In this document: piece by piece, positions 14,663 to 23,426 of the stretch
Layout: every line of letters begins with the position of its first letter
Numbering within the stretch: the stretch's first letter is position 1
IMG/VR virus record: IMGVR_UViG_3300027962_000001
Span: 1-43,226 of that record
Length of the DNA stretch: 43,226 nt
Reading direction: 5' to 3' (one strand)
DNA from: a virus
The notes under the pieces: generated by a model
What the model saw: only the letters and a program-made list of their open reading frames with translations
Database searches by the model: none
Told to the model about the DNA's origin: nothing
Position numbers and translations under genes: made by a program

Positions 14663-15004
14663 TCAATCCTTCACGTCCAACCTGAAATATCCCCACACGA
14701 TGCCGTTCGTGTTCGCCGCGTCGTAGACGATCAACCGGGCCAGGTAGTTCGAGCCCGCCGTGATGCTCTCCCCGCCGAGGTCGATGGTGACTTTCCCCGT
14801 CGTCCCCGTGGTCCAGTCCCAGATGCTGGCATCGTCGTCCGAGTCGATTTCCGCGATGGAGTCCGGGTCCGCCGCCGTGCCGATCTGGAGGACCATCCTC
14901 GTCACGCTGGAGAGATCCTCGGCGGCCATGGAGCCGGAGGAATCACTTTTGAGCAGGAGGTCAATGGTGTTGTCGCGGGAGTTGTACACGGTCTCGGTGA
15001 TCAT
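14663..15004 (-). CDS. Beta-rich virion protein, tail or fibre accessory
   Basis: A 113-residue protein of beta strands with Asp/Ser-rich turns, opening with T-V-Y-N-S-R-D-N-T-I-D-L. I recognise this opening as recurring in phage tail regions, but know no defined role. It lies between the lysis genes and the Ser/Pro-repeat protein and is probably a small virion or fibre component. Confidence 0.5.
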   Translation of the reverse strand: MITETVYNSRDNTIDLLLKSDSSGSMAAEDLSSVTRMVLQIGTAADPDSIAEIDSDDDASIWDWTTGTTGKVTIDLGGESITAGSNYLARLIVYDAANTNGIVWGYFRLDVKD

Positions 15005-15016
15005 GCTGGGCCTCCT

Positions 15017-16417
15017 CTATGTGGCCTCGATCCGGCGCTGGGTCGTGAGGCTCTCAATGGTACGCTGGACCGTCAGGCTTTCGATCTCGGTATCCACCAC
15101 GTCCAGCGGAGCCGCCGCCGAGGCGCTCGGGCTGGAGCTCGGGCTCGGACTGCTCGACGGGCTCTCGCTCGGCGATGCCGAGGGCGTCCCGGATGGGCTT
15201 GCTGACGGCGATGCGCTCGGCGTTCCGGAAGGAGAAGCCGATGGTGTCCCGCTCGGCGAAGCACTCGGGCTCGCCGAGGGTGTGCCGCTTGCCGACGCAC
15301 TCGGGGACTCGGACGGGCTCGCCGAAGGTGATGCACTCGGACTCGGGCTGCTGGACGGGCTGGCGGATGGCGTGCCGCTCGGACTCGCCGAAGGGCTCGC
15401 GCTTGGCGAGGCGCTGGGGCTCGCCGATGGCGTCCCTGAAGCCGACGATGACGGGCTCGCGCTGGGACTCTCGCTCGGACTGGCCGAGGGTGACGCAGAC
15501 GGGCTCGCTGACGGGCTCGGGGAGCTGCTCGGTGAACTGCTGGGCGTCCCCGATGCCGAGGCCGATGGGCTTTCGCTCGGAGACGCCGATGGCGAAGCGG
15601 ACGGGCTCTCGGAAGGTGTCCCCGATGGACTGGCGCTTGGGCTCTCGCTTCCCGCCGGACCAGAAGCGGACGGGCTGCTGGACGGGGAGGCGCTGGGACT
15701 CGCGCTGGGGGACTCTGACGGGGTGCCGGACGGCGATTCTGACGGAGTGCCGGACGCGCTCGCAGACGGTGACGCTGACGGTGAGGCCGATGGGGTGCCG
15801 CTCGGTGAGGCCGATGGACTCTCGCTGGGGCTGGCGCTCGGCGACGCAGAAGGCGACTCCGAAGGTGATTCACTCGGCGTCCCGCTCGGACTTGCGCTGG
15901 GCGAGGCGCTGGGGGAAGCACTCGGAGAGGGAGAACTTGACGGGGAAGAGGACGGCGTACCGCTCGCGCTCGCAGACGGGCTTTCGGACGGCGAGGCAGA
16001 AGGGGACTCCGAGGGAGTCCCGCTCGGGCTGCTGCTCGGCGTCCCGGAGGGGCTCGCACTCGGGCTTGCAGAAGGCGAAGCACTCGGAGACGCAGACGGC
16101 GATGCGCTGGGCGAGGAAGACGGGCTCGGGGAACTGGACGGGCTGGAGGAGGGCGTCCCCGATGGGCTGGAAGAGGGCGATTCAGAGGGAGAGGCCGACG
16201 GCGTCCCAGACGGAGAGCTGGACGGGGATTCGCTCGGTGATGCGCTGGGGCTGCTGCTCGGCGTGCTGGAGGGTGACGCGGAGGGGGAGGAGGTGCCACC
16301 CGCCGCCACATCATCCGGCACCAGCCCCGCGCTGATGTAATAGCTGTTGCTCGTCGCCCCGGAACTGTTGTCTATCGGGACGAGACCAGCGGATATGTAG
16401 TATTTGTTGGTGGCCAC
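15017..16417 (-). CDS. Ser/Pro-repeat (mucin-like) fibre protein
   Basis: A 466-residue protein in three parts. Residues 1-44 hold two copies of an approximately 19-residue unit around Y-Y-I-S-A-G-L-V-P. Residues about 45-432 are tandem tetrapeptides of the form (S/T)-P-S-x, with x mostly A, S, E or G, broken once by G-P-A-G-S-E. The last about 34 residues contain a duplicated I-E-S-L-T-x-Q-R motif. The repeat would form an extended, polyproline-type rod, and its Ser/Thr density makes it a good acceptor for O-glycans. The gene starts at GTG 16417, overlapping the previous stop by one base. It lies a few genes downstream of a sugar-transferase cluster. There are no cysteines and no signal peptide. 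I infer a virion fibre or surface decoration. Confidence 0.7.
   Translation of the reverse strand: MATNKYYISAGLVPIDNSSGATSNSYYISAGLVPDDVAAGGTSSPSASPSSTPSSSPSASPSESPSSSPSGTPSASPSESPSSSPSGTPSSSPSSSPSPSSSPSASPSASPSASPSASPSASPSGTPSSSPSGTPSESPSASPSESPSASASGTPSSSPSSSPSPSASPSASPSASPSGTPSESPSESPSASPSASPSESPSASPSGTPSASPSASPSASASGTPSESPSGTPSESPSASPSASPSSSPSASGPAGSESPSASPSGTPSESPSASPSASPSESPSASASGTPSSSPSSSPSPSASPSASPSASPSESPSASPSSSASGTPSASPSASPSASPSASPSGTPSASPSSSPSPSASPSASPSESPSASASGTPSASPSASPSGTPSASPSGTPSASPSASPSGTPSASPSESPSSSPSPSSSPSASAAAPLDVVDTEIESLTVQRTIESLTTQRRIEAT
15122..16285. repeat. Coding tandem repeat of about 12 bases
   Basis: The centre of the fibre gene is an uninterrupted array of degenerate 12-base units, each coding (S/T)-P-S-x, about 97 in all. 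Units differ by synonymous changes, so the array is old enough to have drifted, yet the register is fully preserved. Unit number may vary by recombination. Confidence 0.85.
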
Positions 16418-17430
16418 TATGGAATCTCCACCGCCTCACGGCGATAGGTTGCGTCAGACGTTAAGTTGTAATCATCGCTCGCCGGGTCCTCGAATCCCTC
16501 GTCCGTGTCGGTGCCATTTGTCGTAATGGTTGAAGAGCCATCATTCAGCACTTCGTCATAATACCCTGTGATTTCATTGGTGTCGTCGCCGTAGTAATAG
16601 AAGATTGGGATACGCTGTGCCGCATCTATCTCAACTCCATGCCCACCATTGGAGGCGGCGCGAGAGCAAAGGAGAGGGAACGAATCATTCAAAACATCAT
16701 AGCCATCATCTGTGTTGTTATACGATGTGCAGTGAATATTGGAAAATACAGAGTCAAGCCCACCATACAAATAAAACCCATCACTCCCGTTGTCGTGTGC
16801 GATACACCCGATAAAGCCGGTATCATATCCCTTGAACCCATAGGTGCTGTTATTGTCAGCACGACAAAACGCGAGCAGGCAATATCTTGGGTCCTCCCAG
16901 CCGTTCCCGGCATTGTCGTAACTCCTGCAACGCAAAAATGTCGCGAATCGCATGTACCCAGCACCACAGTCGATTCCTGTGTGGCAATTATGGACAATGA
17001 CGTTGATAAATCTGCAATTATTAGAGTACGCAGCCGCAGTTACGATTCCGTCATTGCCGCTCGCCTCATTCGTATTGTGGATCTCGAAGTTCTCAAGCCA
17101 AAAATGACCGCAGCCATTAAACTTCAAAATATCAAACGCCCCGTCATTGCCGTCCAAAACGGCACGGGTCGAGCCGCCGACATTGTTCCCGCTCGCGTCT
17201 ACGCCGATGAACTTGCAATAACCGTCTGCCACGGTTCCAGCGTTCGTGCTGGTCAACTCCAAACCGGAGGAGAGCGTGTCGGTCCCCCGACAGTAGACGG
17301 TATCCCCCTCCCCTGGCGCGGTTGAGTTCGTCCCGGCAATGGCATCAGCCATGGTCTGCCAGGCGTTGGACCAATCGGAGCCATCGTTGTTGCCTGTCCC
17401 CAAATCAAAGTCGGCGTAGTAGTCTGTCAT
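16417..17430 (-). CDS. Parallel beta-helix tail spike/fibre protein
   Basis: A 337-residue protein that repeats short turns of the pattern N-G-x-D-G-(I/F/Y), with cysteines and Asn stacked at regular distance (D-N-G-S-D-G-F, Y-N-N-T-D-D-G-Y, S-N-G-G-H-G-V). This is the right-handed beta-helix fold of polysaccharide-binding or -degrading spikes. The first about 40 residues (S-D-W-S-N-A-W-Q-T-M) are the usual capping segment of pectate-lyase-like proteins. No catalytic triad can be assigned by eye. A+T content is higher than in the flanking genes, as expected for an exchangeable receptor module. Confidence 0.7.
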   Translation of the reverse strand: MTDYYADFDLGTGNNDGSDWSNAWQTMADAIAGTNSTAPGEGDTVYCRGTDTLSSGLELTSTNAGTVADGYCKFIGVDASGNNVGGSTRAVLDGNDGAFDILKFNGCGHFWLENFEIHNTNEASGNDGIVTAAAYSNNCRFINVIVHNCHTGIDCGAGYMRFATFLRCRSYDNAGNGWEDPRYCLLAFCRADNNSTYGFKGYDTGFIGCIAHDNGSDGFYLYGGLDSVFSNIHCTSYNNTDDGYDVLNDSFPLLCSRAASNGGHGVEIDAAQRIPIFYYYGDDTNEITGYYDEVLNDGSSTITTNGTDTDEGFEDPASDDYNLTSDATYRREAVEIP

Positions 17431-17771
17431 TGGATCGTATCCTCGTAGTGGTAGACAGTATCCACAAGTTGCCCATCAACGTAGATTTCGTCCTTGTCTG
17501 TCATGTGGCTGCACTCCGTGGCGCACTCGCTCAAGCCCCTCTCGACCCATCCTGGATGCACATGAGAGCACCGACTGACCTGTGTCCAGTTGCCACCGTT
17601 GATTGTCCAAGCGGGGTCTTTCTTGACGTTCGTCCAGTTGCCACCGTTGATGGTAAGTCTTTTGCCTTTGAGAATCACCGTGCCGGGAACAAGCTGACTG
17701 AAGTTCCCCGAATCAATCACGGCACCATCCTTAATGTCATCGCCGGGGTCTCGGAATGAATAATTCGCCAT
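17427..17771 (-). CDS. Small repeat-containing protein of the fibre region
   Basis: A 114-residue protein with two copies of T-I-N-G-G-N-W-T, probably consecutive rungs of a beta-solenoid, then a Cys/His-rich stretch (C-S-H-V-H, C-A-T-E-C-S-H). It may cap or connect the spike that starts four bases before its end. ATG 17771 has GAGGAGG in front and overlaps the previous stop region. Confidence 0.55.
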   Translation of the reverse strand: MANYSFRDPGDDIKDGAVIDSGNFSQLVPGTVILKGKRLTINGGNWTNVKKDPAWTINGGNWTQVSRCSHVHPGWVERGLSECATECSHMTDKDEIYVDGQLVDTVYHYEDTIQ

Positions 17772-17998
17772 CAATCAACCTCCTCGAAATCAAAGAAGTT
17801 GTCCCTCAAATACTTGTAAATCTGCCACGCCAGCGTCATGATCGGGTCCTTGCCGGACTTGATCCACCGGACCCGCTTCTCCCGTGGCAACCTTGCCCAC
17901 ACCTCCTTGCGCTCGTCCATACGGGTCTTGAGCGCGTTGATGTAGGGTTGGATTTGGTCCTTGGCTGTTTCCTGGTTAGTCAAGTTTAATGTCGTCAT
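17771..17998 (-). CDS. Small helical protein of unknown function
   Basis: A 75-residue charged helical protein. ATG 17998 (M-T-T-L-N-L-T-N) is chosen by the GGAGGG in front of it, within the 3' end of the GT2 gene, so the two genes overlap by 23 bases. No family recognised; it links the glycosyltransferase cluster to the spike genes. Confidence 0.55.
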   Translation of the reverse strand: MTTLNLTNQETAKDQIQPYINALKTRMDERKEVWARLPREKRVRWIKSGKDPIMTLAWQIYKYLRDNFFDFEEVD

Positions 17999-18920
17999 AT
18001 GCCCTCCACCCCGGCGGATCAAACCGCTCGATCAACCACTCTAGGGGCAAGTGCGCCCCCGGCCATTTGTCGTTCAGCCACAGATCCCGGCTGTACTTCC
18101 GGGCCTTGTCCACGTCGCGCTGGCTCATCCGGTACGGGAAAGAAGATCCGCCCCCGAACGCGCCCTTGAAATTTTCCGTGCGAAAAAGGTGAGCGAACCA
18201 TGTTTTTCTCGACGTGATCATCTTCCCGCCGGAAAGCCACGTCTTGCACGCCAACTCCGTCCCGAACTGCCCCCATGAGCCGTGCGCTTCGTCCATTCCG
18301 CCCAACTCCCAGAACCGCTCCCGGCGCATGAGGAAACAGGCCCCGATGCAGGACATGGTTTCGACCAGCATCTCATCCGTTTTCTTGATCGCCTTGTCCC
18401 GCTCCTGCCAGTATTGAAAGTGGAGATCCTTGTCGAAACGCCAGCAGATGGTCAGCACGCCGCTCCGCCGCTTCCAGACCATCACCTGCTCGAACTCGGT
18501 CCCGCCGCACTTGCACGCCTCCGGGCGCTTTCCCTGGTAGAAGGTTCGCCCGCAGGCCCCGCATTTCCAGTTGAACGCGTGGAGGTTGTGCATCTGTGGG
18601 ACCATGGTCCAACTCTCCCGGCAGTCCTCCATGAGGGCCACGTCAAAGCCCTGCGCCATGCGGCAATGGCCGTCGAGCTTCATAATGTACTCGGCCCTGC
18701 TGATCCGCGCCCCTTCGTTCGTGGCCGCCCGTTGGCCGATGCTCTCCGAATGATGCACCAGCGTCACCTTGGGGTGATCCTGGATCGGCGGGTCCGGCCA
18801 GTACCCGTCCGCAATAGCGATCACCTCGGTATCGGCCTCGGCGTGCTCCAGCACGTCCTCGATGGTACGCTGGAGGAACTGCTCGTTCCGGGCCGGTATG
18901 ATAACGGAGAGATCGGTCAT
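17976..18920 (-). CDS. GT2-family glycosyltransferase with zinc-knuckle insert
   Basis: A 314-residue GT-A glycosyltransferase. L-S-V-I-I-P-A-R-N-E opens the nucleotide-sugar fold, L-D-G-H (82-85) occupies the metal-binding D-x-D position, and W-G-Q-F-G-T-E-L lies in the acceptor/catalytic area. An unusual insert at about 118-140 carries C-G-A-C and C-K-C-G, a probable zinc knuckle. ATG 18920 overlaps the stop of the previous glycosyltransferase (ATGA). It is part of a coupled five-gene cluster embedded between tail and fibre genes, so its acceptor is plausibly a virion protein or a glycan built on one. Confidence 0.8.
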   Translation of the reverse strand: MTDLSVIIPARNEQFLQRTIEDVLEHAEADTEVIAIADGYWPDPPIQDHPKVTLVHHSESIGQRAATNEGARISRAEYIMKLDGHCRMAQGFDVALMEDCRESWTMVPQMHNLHAFNWKCGACGRTFYQGKRPEACKCGGTEFEQVMVWKRRSGVLTICWRFDKDLHFQYWQERDKAIKKTDEMLVETMSCIGACFLMRRERFWELGGMDEAHGSWGQFGTELACKTWLSGGKMITSRKTWFAHLFRTENFKGAFGGGSSFPYRMSQRDVDKARKYSRDLWLNDKWPGAHLPLEWLIERFDPPGWRAYDDIKLD

Positions 18921-19606
18921 TTTCTGCTCAGCCTGTGGAACAGCCCAAAAGGGTTGAAATCCGCGTCCCCGCAATACTTGCCGTTCGGGAACATGTAGAT
19001 GGGCGGCATGTACTCATGGCCCCGGTATTTCCCCGCCCGCATGGCGGCAAGCCACACGCTCTTGAACCCGCTGTCCTCGCCCTGGGGATACTTCCGGCCC
19101 ACCAGGTCTTCGCGGTAGCCGCCCAATTCGAAAAACACATCCCGCCGCATACAGAACATATTGGCGTGCGGCGTGAGGCGCTTTTTGAGGCGGGAGGGCT
19201 GGAGGCCATACTGCAAAAGGATTGTAGGCGATGCCGTGAATTGCCCGCTCTCGTCAAGCACCCCAAAATGCCGCTTGAAGCCCATGCGGTCCGCGTCACA
19301 TTCCCGAGCGGACAGGATGGTGTCCCGTGGCAGGATGTGATCCAGGTCGACCATCAAAAGCAGAACCCCTTGCGCTTCCCGTGCGCCCAGGTTCCGCGCC
19401 AGGGCCCACGTCCACGGGCGGGTGTCGTGGGTCTGAAGGATGCGGAGGTTTTTCACGCCCACGGTGTCCTCGATGGGCGGGTCCGAGCCGTCGTCCACCA
19501 AGATGATCTCCACGTCGTCCGGGAGATCCATGCGTCCCCACCAAAGGAGCTGCCGCCGCACCACCTCGTGGCTGTTCAAAGCGGGGATGATGATCGAAAG
19601 CCTCAT
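18917..19606 (-). CDS. GT2-family glycosyltransferase
   Basis: A 229-residue GT-A fold enzyme: L-S-I-I-I-P-A-L-N at the start, V-D-D-G-S-D for nucleotide binding, D-L-D-H (87-90) as the metal site, and G-E-D-S-G-F as the catalytic-base region. There is no membrane segment, so it is soluble. It overlaps its neighbours by four bases at both ends (ATGA). It is shorter than many GT2 enzymes but has all the core motifs. Sugar donor and acceptor cannot be predicted. Confidence 0.8.
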   Translation of the reverse strand: MRLSIIIPALNSHEVVRRQLLWWGRMDLPDDVEIILVDDGSDPPIEDTVGVKNLRILQTHDTRPWTWALARNLGAREAQGVLLLMVDLDHILPRDTILSARECDADRMGFKRHFGVLDESGQFTASPTILLQYGLQPSRLKKRLTPHANMFCMRRDVFFELGGYREDLVGRKYPQGEDSGFKSVWLAAMRAGKYRGHEYMPPIYMFPNGKYCGDADFNPFGLFHRLSRK

Positions 19607-20220
19607 TCGCCGAACTCGTATCCGAGCGCGTCGATCTCGGTGCGGTAAATCTCGCGCACGATCTCGATGGAGCGCACGTCATAATAAGCGGTGTATTCCC
19701 GGTGCTTGCTCGCGTTGATGTGCGGCAGCTCCTTCTCTTCATGGAGCCACCCGGCGATGTAGGCCCAGTCCACGCGCAGGTGCTCGTATCGCCCGATGAA
19801 CATTTGGGGGATGATTTTGCCGTTCCACATGAAGGTGGGCGCTTGCGGTCGAAAGTGCCGGTCCACGTTGTCGTATCCCTGGACAAGCTCGCGCTTCACA
19901 AACTCCTTGAACTGGAGCTTCTTCGGGAGCGTTCCGCGCTGCTGGAGGAAAAAGAAGGCGCTCACCACGCGGTCCCAGGGGTTCCGAACGAAGGTGAAAA
20001 GGAGCACGCGGTTGCGCTCCAGCCGTGGCACCACCACCTGCTCCCACACGCGCCGCCAGTTGCGGACGCCCCGGCGGTGGTACACCTGCCGATAGTCCAG
20101 GATGCCGAGCATCATGGACTTTTGGGCTGTTTTGGCGTTTCCGAAACAGGCCCACCGGCCCGCAGCGTCTACCGCAGGCAGGAGCGAGCCGAGATACTCG
20201 ATCAGCTTGGGATCCATCAT
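19603..20220 (-). CDS. Sulfotransferase (Sulfotransfer_2-like)
   Basis: A 205-residue protein resembling carbohydrate sulfotransferases. The N-terminal N-A-K-T-A-Q-K-S (28-35) corresponds to the PAPS 5'-phosphosulfate loop, and F-T-F-V-R-N-P-W-D-R (75-84) is the 3'-phosphate-binding segment, which is nearly canonical. The enzyme would move sulfate from PAPS to a sugar hydroxyl. It lacks the membrane anchor seen in eukaryotic members. Its start overlaps the methyltransferase stop (ATGATG), and its end overlaps a GT2 gene, giving tight coupling to glycan synthesis. Confidence 0.75.
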   Translation of the reverse strand: MMDPKLIEYLGSLLPAVDAAGRWACFGNAKTAQKSMMLGILDYRQVYHRRGVRNWRRVWEQVVVPRLERNRVLLFTFVRNPWDRVVSAFFFLQQRGTLPKKLQFKEFVKRELVQGYDNVDRHFRPQAPTFMWNGKIIPQMFIGRYEHLRVDWAYIAGWLHEEKELPHINASKHREYTAYYDVRSIEIVREIYRTEIDALGYEFGE

Positions 20221-20828
20221 GCCTTCTCCGCTCCCCGTTCCCAAAATGCCGTGGGCTCATAGTCCCGCGTCACGTACCACGGCTCGATTCGATGGCAGTG
20301 GGTGTAGGCGTCAACCGCTTTCATCACGCCGCCGAGGCGCATGGTGCAGTAGTCGTGGATGAGCACCAGTCCGCCCTTTCGCACCTTGGGCACCCACCGG
20401 ATGATGTCCATGCACGCCGGGTCGAAGTCATGGTCGCCGTCGATGTTCACGAAATCCAGAGAGCCGCCCTCGAAGCGGTCCACCGCGTCCATGCTGGACA
20501 TGCGGAGGACCTGCACCCGCTCTCCGTAGGGGGAAAGGTTTTTCACCGCATCCCTCCACCGCTTGTCCTGGTCCGCTTGCGAGACTTTGCCGTAAGCTCT
20601 CCACGGGTCGATGCACGCCAAATGCAGATCCGGCATGGCATCGAGCCAGATGCGCGACGACTGGCCGTACTTGATCCCGATCTCCGCAGCCACCTTGTAG
20701 CCCCTGGAGGCCATGAATCTCGCCAAATCCTTCCGGCCCCGGTTCCGGCCACTTCGAGGGGTTGCCAGAATCGGAAGGTTGTCCGGTCCCTGGTTGAAGC
20801 GAAAAAACTCGCGCAACTCATCCTGCAT
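20217..20828 (-). CDS. Class I SAM-dependent methyltransferase
   Basis: A 203-residue Rossmann methyltransferase of the Methyltransf_24 type. Motif I is A-E-I-G-I-K-Y-G-Q-S-S (48-58), the acidic C-I-D-P-W strand lies at 72-76, and N-I-D-G-D-H-D (128-134) is the motif typical of sugar and small-molecule O-methyltransferases, which often bind a metal. In this cluster it could methylate a sugar hydroxyl as a cap. It overlaps the preceding gene by 11 bases and the sulfotransferase by four. Confidence 0.78.
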   Translation of the reverse strand: MQDELREFFRFNQGPDNLPILATPRSGRNRGRKDLARFMASRGYKVAAEIGIKYGQSSRIWLDAMPDLHLACIDPWRAYGKVSQADQDKRWRDAVKNLSPYGERVQVLRMSSMDAVDRFEGGSLDFVNIDGDHDFDPACMDIIRWVPKVRKGGLVLIHDYCTMRLGGVMKAVDAYTHCHRIEPWYVTRDYEPTAFWERGAEKA

Positions 20829-21501
20829 TGAAGTGCCTCACGATGTTCTTTGCCTTACCCCAATAGGGAATGTCCCAAGCCTTCATCTCGCCCCTGATTC
20901 TCTTCATGCCGGGACGGCCCAGGTACGTGGGAGACAGCCCCCGGTCATGACACAGGTTCACGATGGGTACCTTTGACCAGAACTCCACGGCCTTCCTGGG
21001 TGTCACGCCGAGCCTTTTCTCCATCCTGCCGATCTCTCCATGAACCTCAGAGCCGTTGGGGTGCTTCTCCATGCGCTCCGAAAGCGCCTCCACCACCAGG
21101 GCCGTGGGGCCGATCATGGCAAAGTTCCCGCGTCGGCGGATCATGCCGAAGACCGGCCTGCGGTCCCAACTGAAGACCGACCACCGGGCCCGGTTGTAGG
21201 CCACGGCGTCGGCGGGAGGCCGGAAGTCGCTGAAGTGCCGATCCGAGTAAAGCGTATCGTCCTCGGTTACGGCCACGAACTCGGTCTCGGCCATCCGCGC
21301 CGCCCGGAGCATCTGCCGGTAGACGTTCCAGCCGGATTTCTCCTCCGTCTGGATGAGGTTCGTGCCGAGCGCCATGGGCTCGCGAGAGACAGAGATCACG
21401 GGCCGGTCCCCGATGGCCTTGAGCAGATGGGTCATCTGAAACGCCGCCCAGGATGGCGGGAGGTCGTTGCATGTAAGGAATATGATGGTGAGGTCGGTCA
21501 T
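20818..21501 (-). CDS. Glycosyltransferase-like protein (GT-A fold)
   Basis: A 227-residue protein with a GT-A-like start (L-T-I-I-F-L-T-C-N-D) and an acidic T-E-D-D-T (79-83) at the D-x-D position, followed by an aromatic and basic C-terminal half. It differs from standard GT2 enzymes and I cannot place its family. ATG 21501 overlaps the stop of the large tail protein by four bases, so the glycan cluster is coupled directly to tail gene translation. Confidence 0.65.
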   Translation of the reverse strand: MTDLTIIFLTCNDLPPSWAAFQMTHLLKAIGDRPVISVSREPMALGTNLIQTEEKSGWNVYRQMLRAARMAETEFVAVTEDDTLYSDRHFSDFRPPADAVAYNRARWSVFSWDRRPVFGMIRRRGNFAMIGPTALVVEALSERMEKHPNGSEVHGEIGRMEKRLGVTPRKAVEFWSKVPIVNLCHDRGLSPTYLGRPGMKRIRGEMKAWDIPYWGKAKNIVRHFNAG

Positions 21502-23426
21502 CGATAAAAGCTCGCGTCCAGACTGATGGTCAGCAGCGTGTTCGCGCTGTATCCCTTGGCCGTGTAGTAAGCCTCGATCAGGTCCTCGACGGCCGTCTCC
21601 AGGGCGCTCGAAACCGTCGCGGCCGTGGGATCCGCGCTCTTCCCGTCGTTGTCCGGGTACATGTCCGCAGCGGCCTGAATGAACAGGTGATGATCGTCCG
21701 TGATCCAGGCCCCACCGGAGTAGGATTCGGTCAGCGCCTGGTACACGTAGAGCTGGACCGCAGCCGAGGGACAGCAGAGAGTCTCGATCACGCGCTGGTC
21801 TGAGCCCTCCAGGCGGCCCTTGTCGGACTGAAGGGCGTAGGTGGCGCCCTGCGTCTGGGCCCCGGTGAGCGTCCCGATGCTCTCGAGGTGAGTGGTGAAG
21901 CTGTATTTGTCCGAGATGGTTTTATCGTTGTCGTCCGGCTCCGAAGGATCGGTGTAAATCGAGTCGGCATACTCCAGCACCAAATTCCAGTTCGTGTACT
22001 CCGTGTCGTCCACCCCCAGGGGGCCCGGAACGCTCAAGGCCAAACCGTGCTGCCAGAACACATCGACCTCTTCCGTCAGGGTCGTGAAGAAGTACCCGTC
22101 CACGCCAGAGTCGTTCGCTGAAGACAGAATGTTTGTCCCGGCCGCAAGCGTTGACCCCTCGATGTGCCGGCCCCATTTTTCCCGGGCGTTGTAGGTGTGG
22201 GCGGTTTCCCATGTGGTCACCTCTTCGGTGTCCCAGTCGTCCTCATTGCACGAGAGGATGTAAAGCTGCCCCCACTTGTCGTGAGTGTCATAATGTTGCA
22301 GGGTATGGCCGGTCAGGCTGTTCCAAGTCGTGTTCTGGCGGTTGATGCGCTTCTGTTCCGTCTCCGCCTCCCACGGCCCGCCCGTGGAGCACGCTCCCCA
22401 TGCAATCGGAAATTGGCGATTCCAGGCCATCGCATCATGGATGGAGCTGTCGGTCGAATAAGACCGCCACGGGTGGTTGTAGTCCGTGGTATTGTCCCGA
22501 AACGAATCGTCCGAACCAGGGCCGCTCCCCAGTGTGAAGACGGAGGCGGTGTCGGCCTCCTCTGTTTTGGCGCCCAGCCAGGTCTCAATGTCGGCCCAGG
22601 CGCAAGGGAAGGTGACGCTCGTAATCTCCTCCAGGCGGTCCTGCTCGATATTCCAAACGATGTACCGCCGTTCGCTCTCAGCCGCGCCTCCGCAGCGAAG
22701 CACGAGGTAGGTCGTGCAGGTCTTGGGGTTCGTCTTAAAGCCGATGATCACGGGGCTATCCCAGTCCTGATCGGTGAACTCGACCACCACCTCGTCGCCG
22801 ACGTCGAACGCATCCTGGTCGCAGCTCATGTAATCGAACGGCACGCCCGAGAGGGTGGTGGTCTGGTTCACGTCCAGGTCCTGCTGCGAGCTGGTGGCCG
22901 CGTCCAGGGTGACGCTCGCAAGCCCCCCGTCGAGCGCCGTGATCGTCCCGGTTCGAAAGGTGGGCATGTACTTTTGCCAGACGGGCAGGAGGGCCCAATT
23001 CCAGAAAACCCCGGCTGGCGTCCCAGCCTCGGGGCCTTCGAGTTGACCGTCCCGGGCGGAATCATAGGCGGCATTCCCCTCGTAGCCGGGTTGAATAAGA
23101 ACAGTCTCAGGCTCGCCCGGCACCTCGATGGTCCCCACCTCTCCGGTGAGGTCCTCGGTGAGATCCGCGCACCAGATCGTCCGCTCGTCCGCCGTGTACT
23201 CGGCCTGCCAGGCCTGCACCCGCTCAAGACGCCGCTCAAGGGCGCTTTTCTCCAGCTCGGCCCGGTCCTTGGCCGCACCATCGGAGAGCGTGGCGATGTA
23301 GGCGGTATAACCGGCGATCCTGGAGGTGAGGCGTGTGGCCTCGGCCGTGAGCCGATCCTCGCTCCACTCCAGGCGCACGATGTACTGCCCGTCGTCGCCG
23401 CCCGATATGATGGTGCCCTTCCCCAT
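21498..23426 (-). CDS. Large tail/baseplate protein of unknown class
   Basis: A 642-residue protein. The N-terminus (I-S-G-G-D-D-G-Q-Y-I-V-R-L-E-W) and a following helical hairpin are of a type seen in phage tail-tip proteins. A central part has several Cys residues and many Trp, and the C-terminal about 120 residues are helical. It follows a hub-like gene and precedes the fibre region, so it is likely part of the tail tip. No enzymatic motif is visible. Confidence 0.6.
   Translation of the reverse strand: MGKGTIISGGDDGQYIVRLEWSEDRLTAEATRLTSRIAGYTAYIATLSDGAAKDRAELEKSALERRLERVQAWQAEYTADERTIWCADLTEDLTGEVGTIEVPGEPETVLIQPGYEGNAAYDSARDGQLEGPEAGTPAGVFWNWALLPVWQKYMPTFRTGTITALDGGLASVTLDAATSSQQDLDVNQTTTLSGVPFDYMSCDQDAFDVGDEVVVEFTDQDWDSPVIIGFKTNPKTCTTYLVLRCGGAAESERRYIVWNIEQDRLEEITSVTFPCAWADIETWLGAKTEEADTASVFTLGSGPGSDDSFRDNTTDYNHPWRSYSTDSSIHDAMAWNRQFPIAWGACSTGGPWEAETEQKRINRQNTTWNSLTGHTLQHYDTHDKWGQLYILSCNEDDWDTEEVTTWETAHTYNAREKWGRHIEGSTLAAGTNILSSANDSGVDGYFFTTLTEEVDVFWQHGLALSVPGPLGVDDTEYTNWNLVLEYADSIYTDPSEPDDNDKTISDKYSFTTHLESIGTLTGAQTQGATYALQSDKGRLEGSDQRVIETLCCPSAAVQLYVYQALTESYSGGAWITDDHHLFIQAAADMYPDNDGKSADPTAATVSSALETAVEDLIEAYYTAKGYSANTLLTISLDASFYR

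Noticed and set aside
15122-16285. Repeat array considered as CRISPR
   Set aside because: Units are 12 bases, contiguous and in coding register, with no spacers and no cas genes.
14760-16340. Long plus-strand frame of about 526 codons rich in D-G-L-A-D-G-x repeats, resembling Ca-binding repeats
   Set aside because: It is the antisense of the Ser/Pro repeat array; stops are absent because of the 12-base repeat. No SD, and it opposes the operon.
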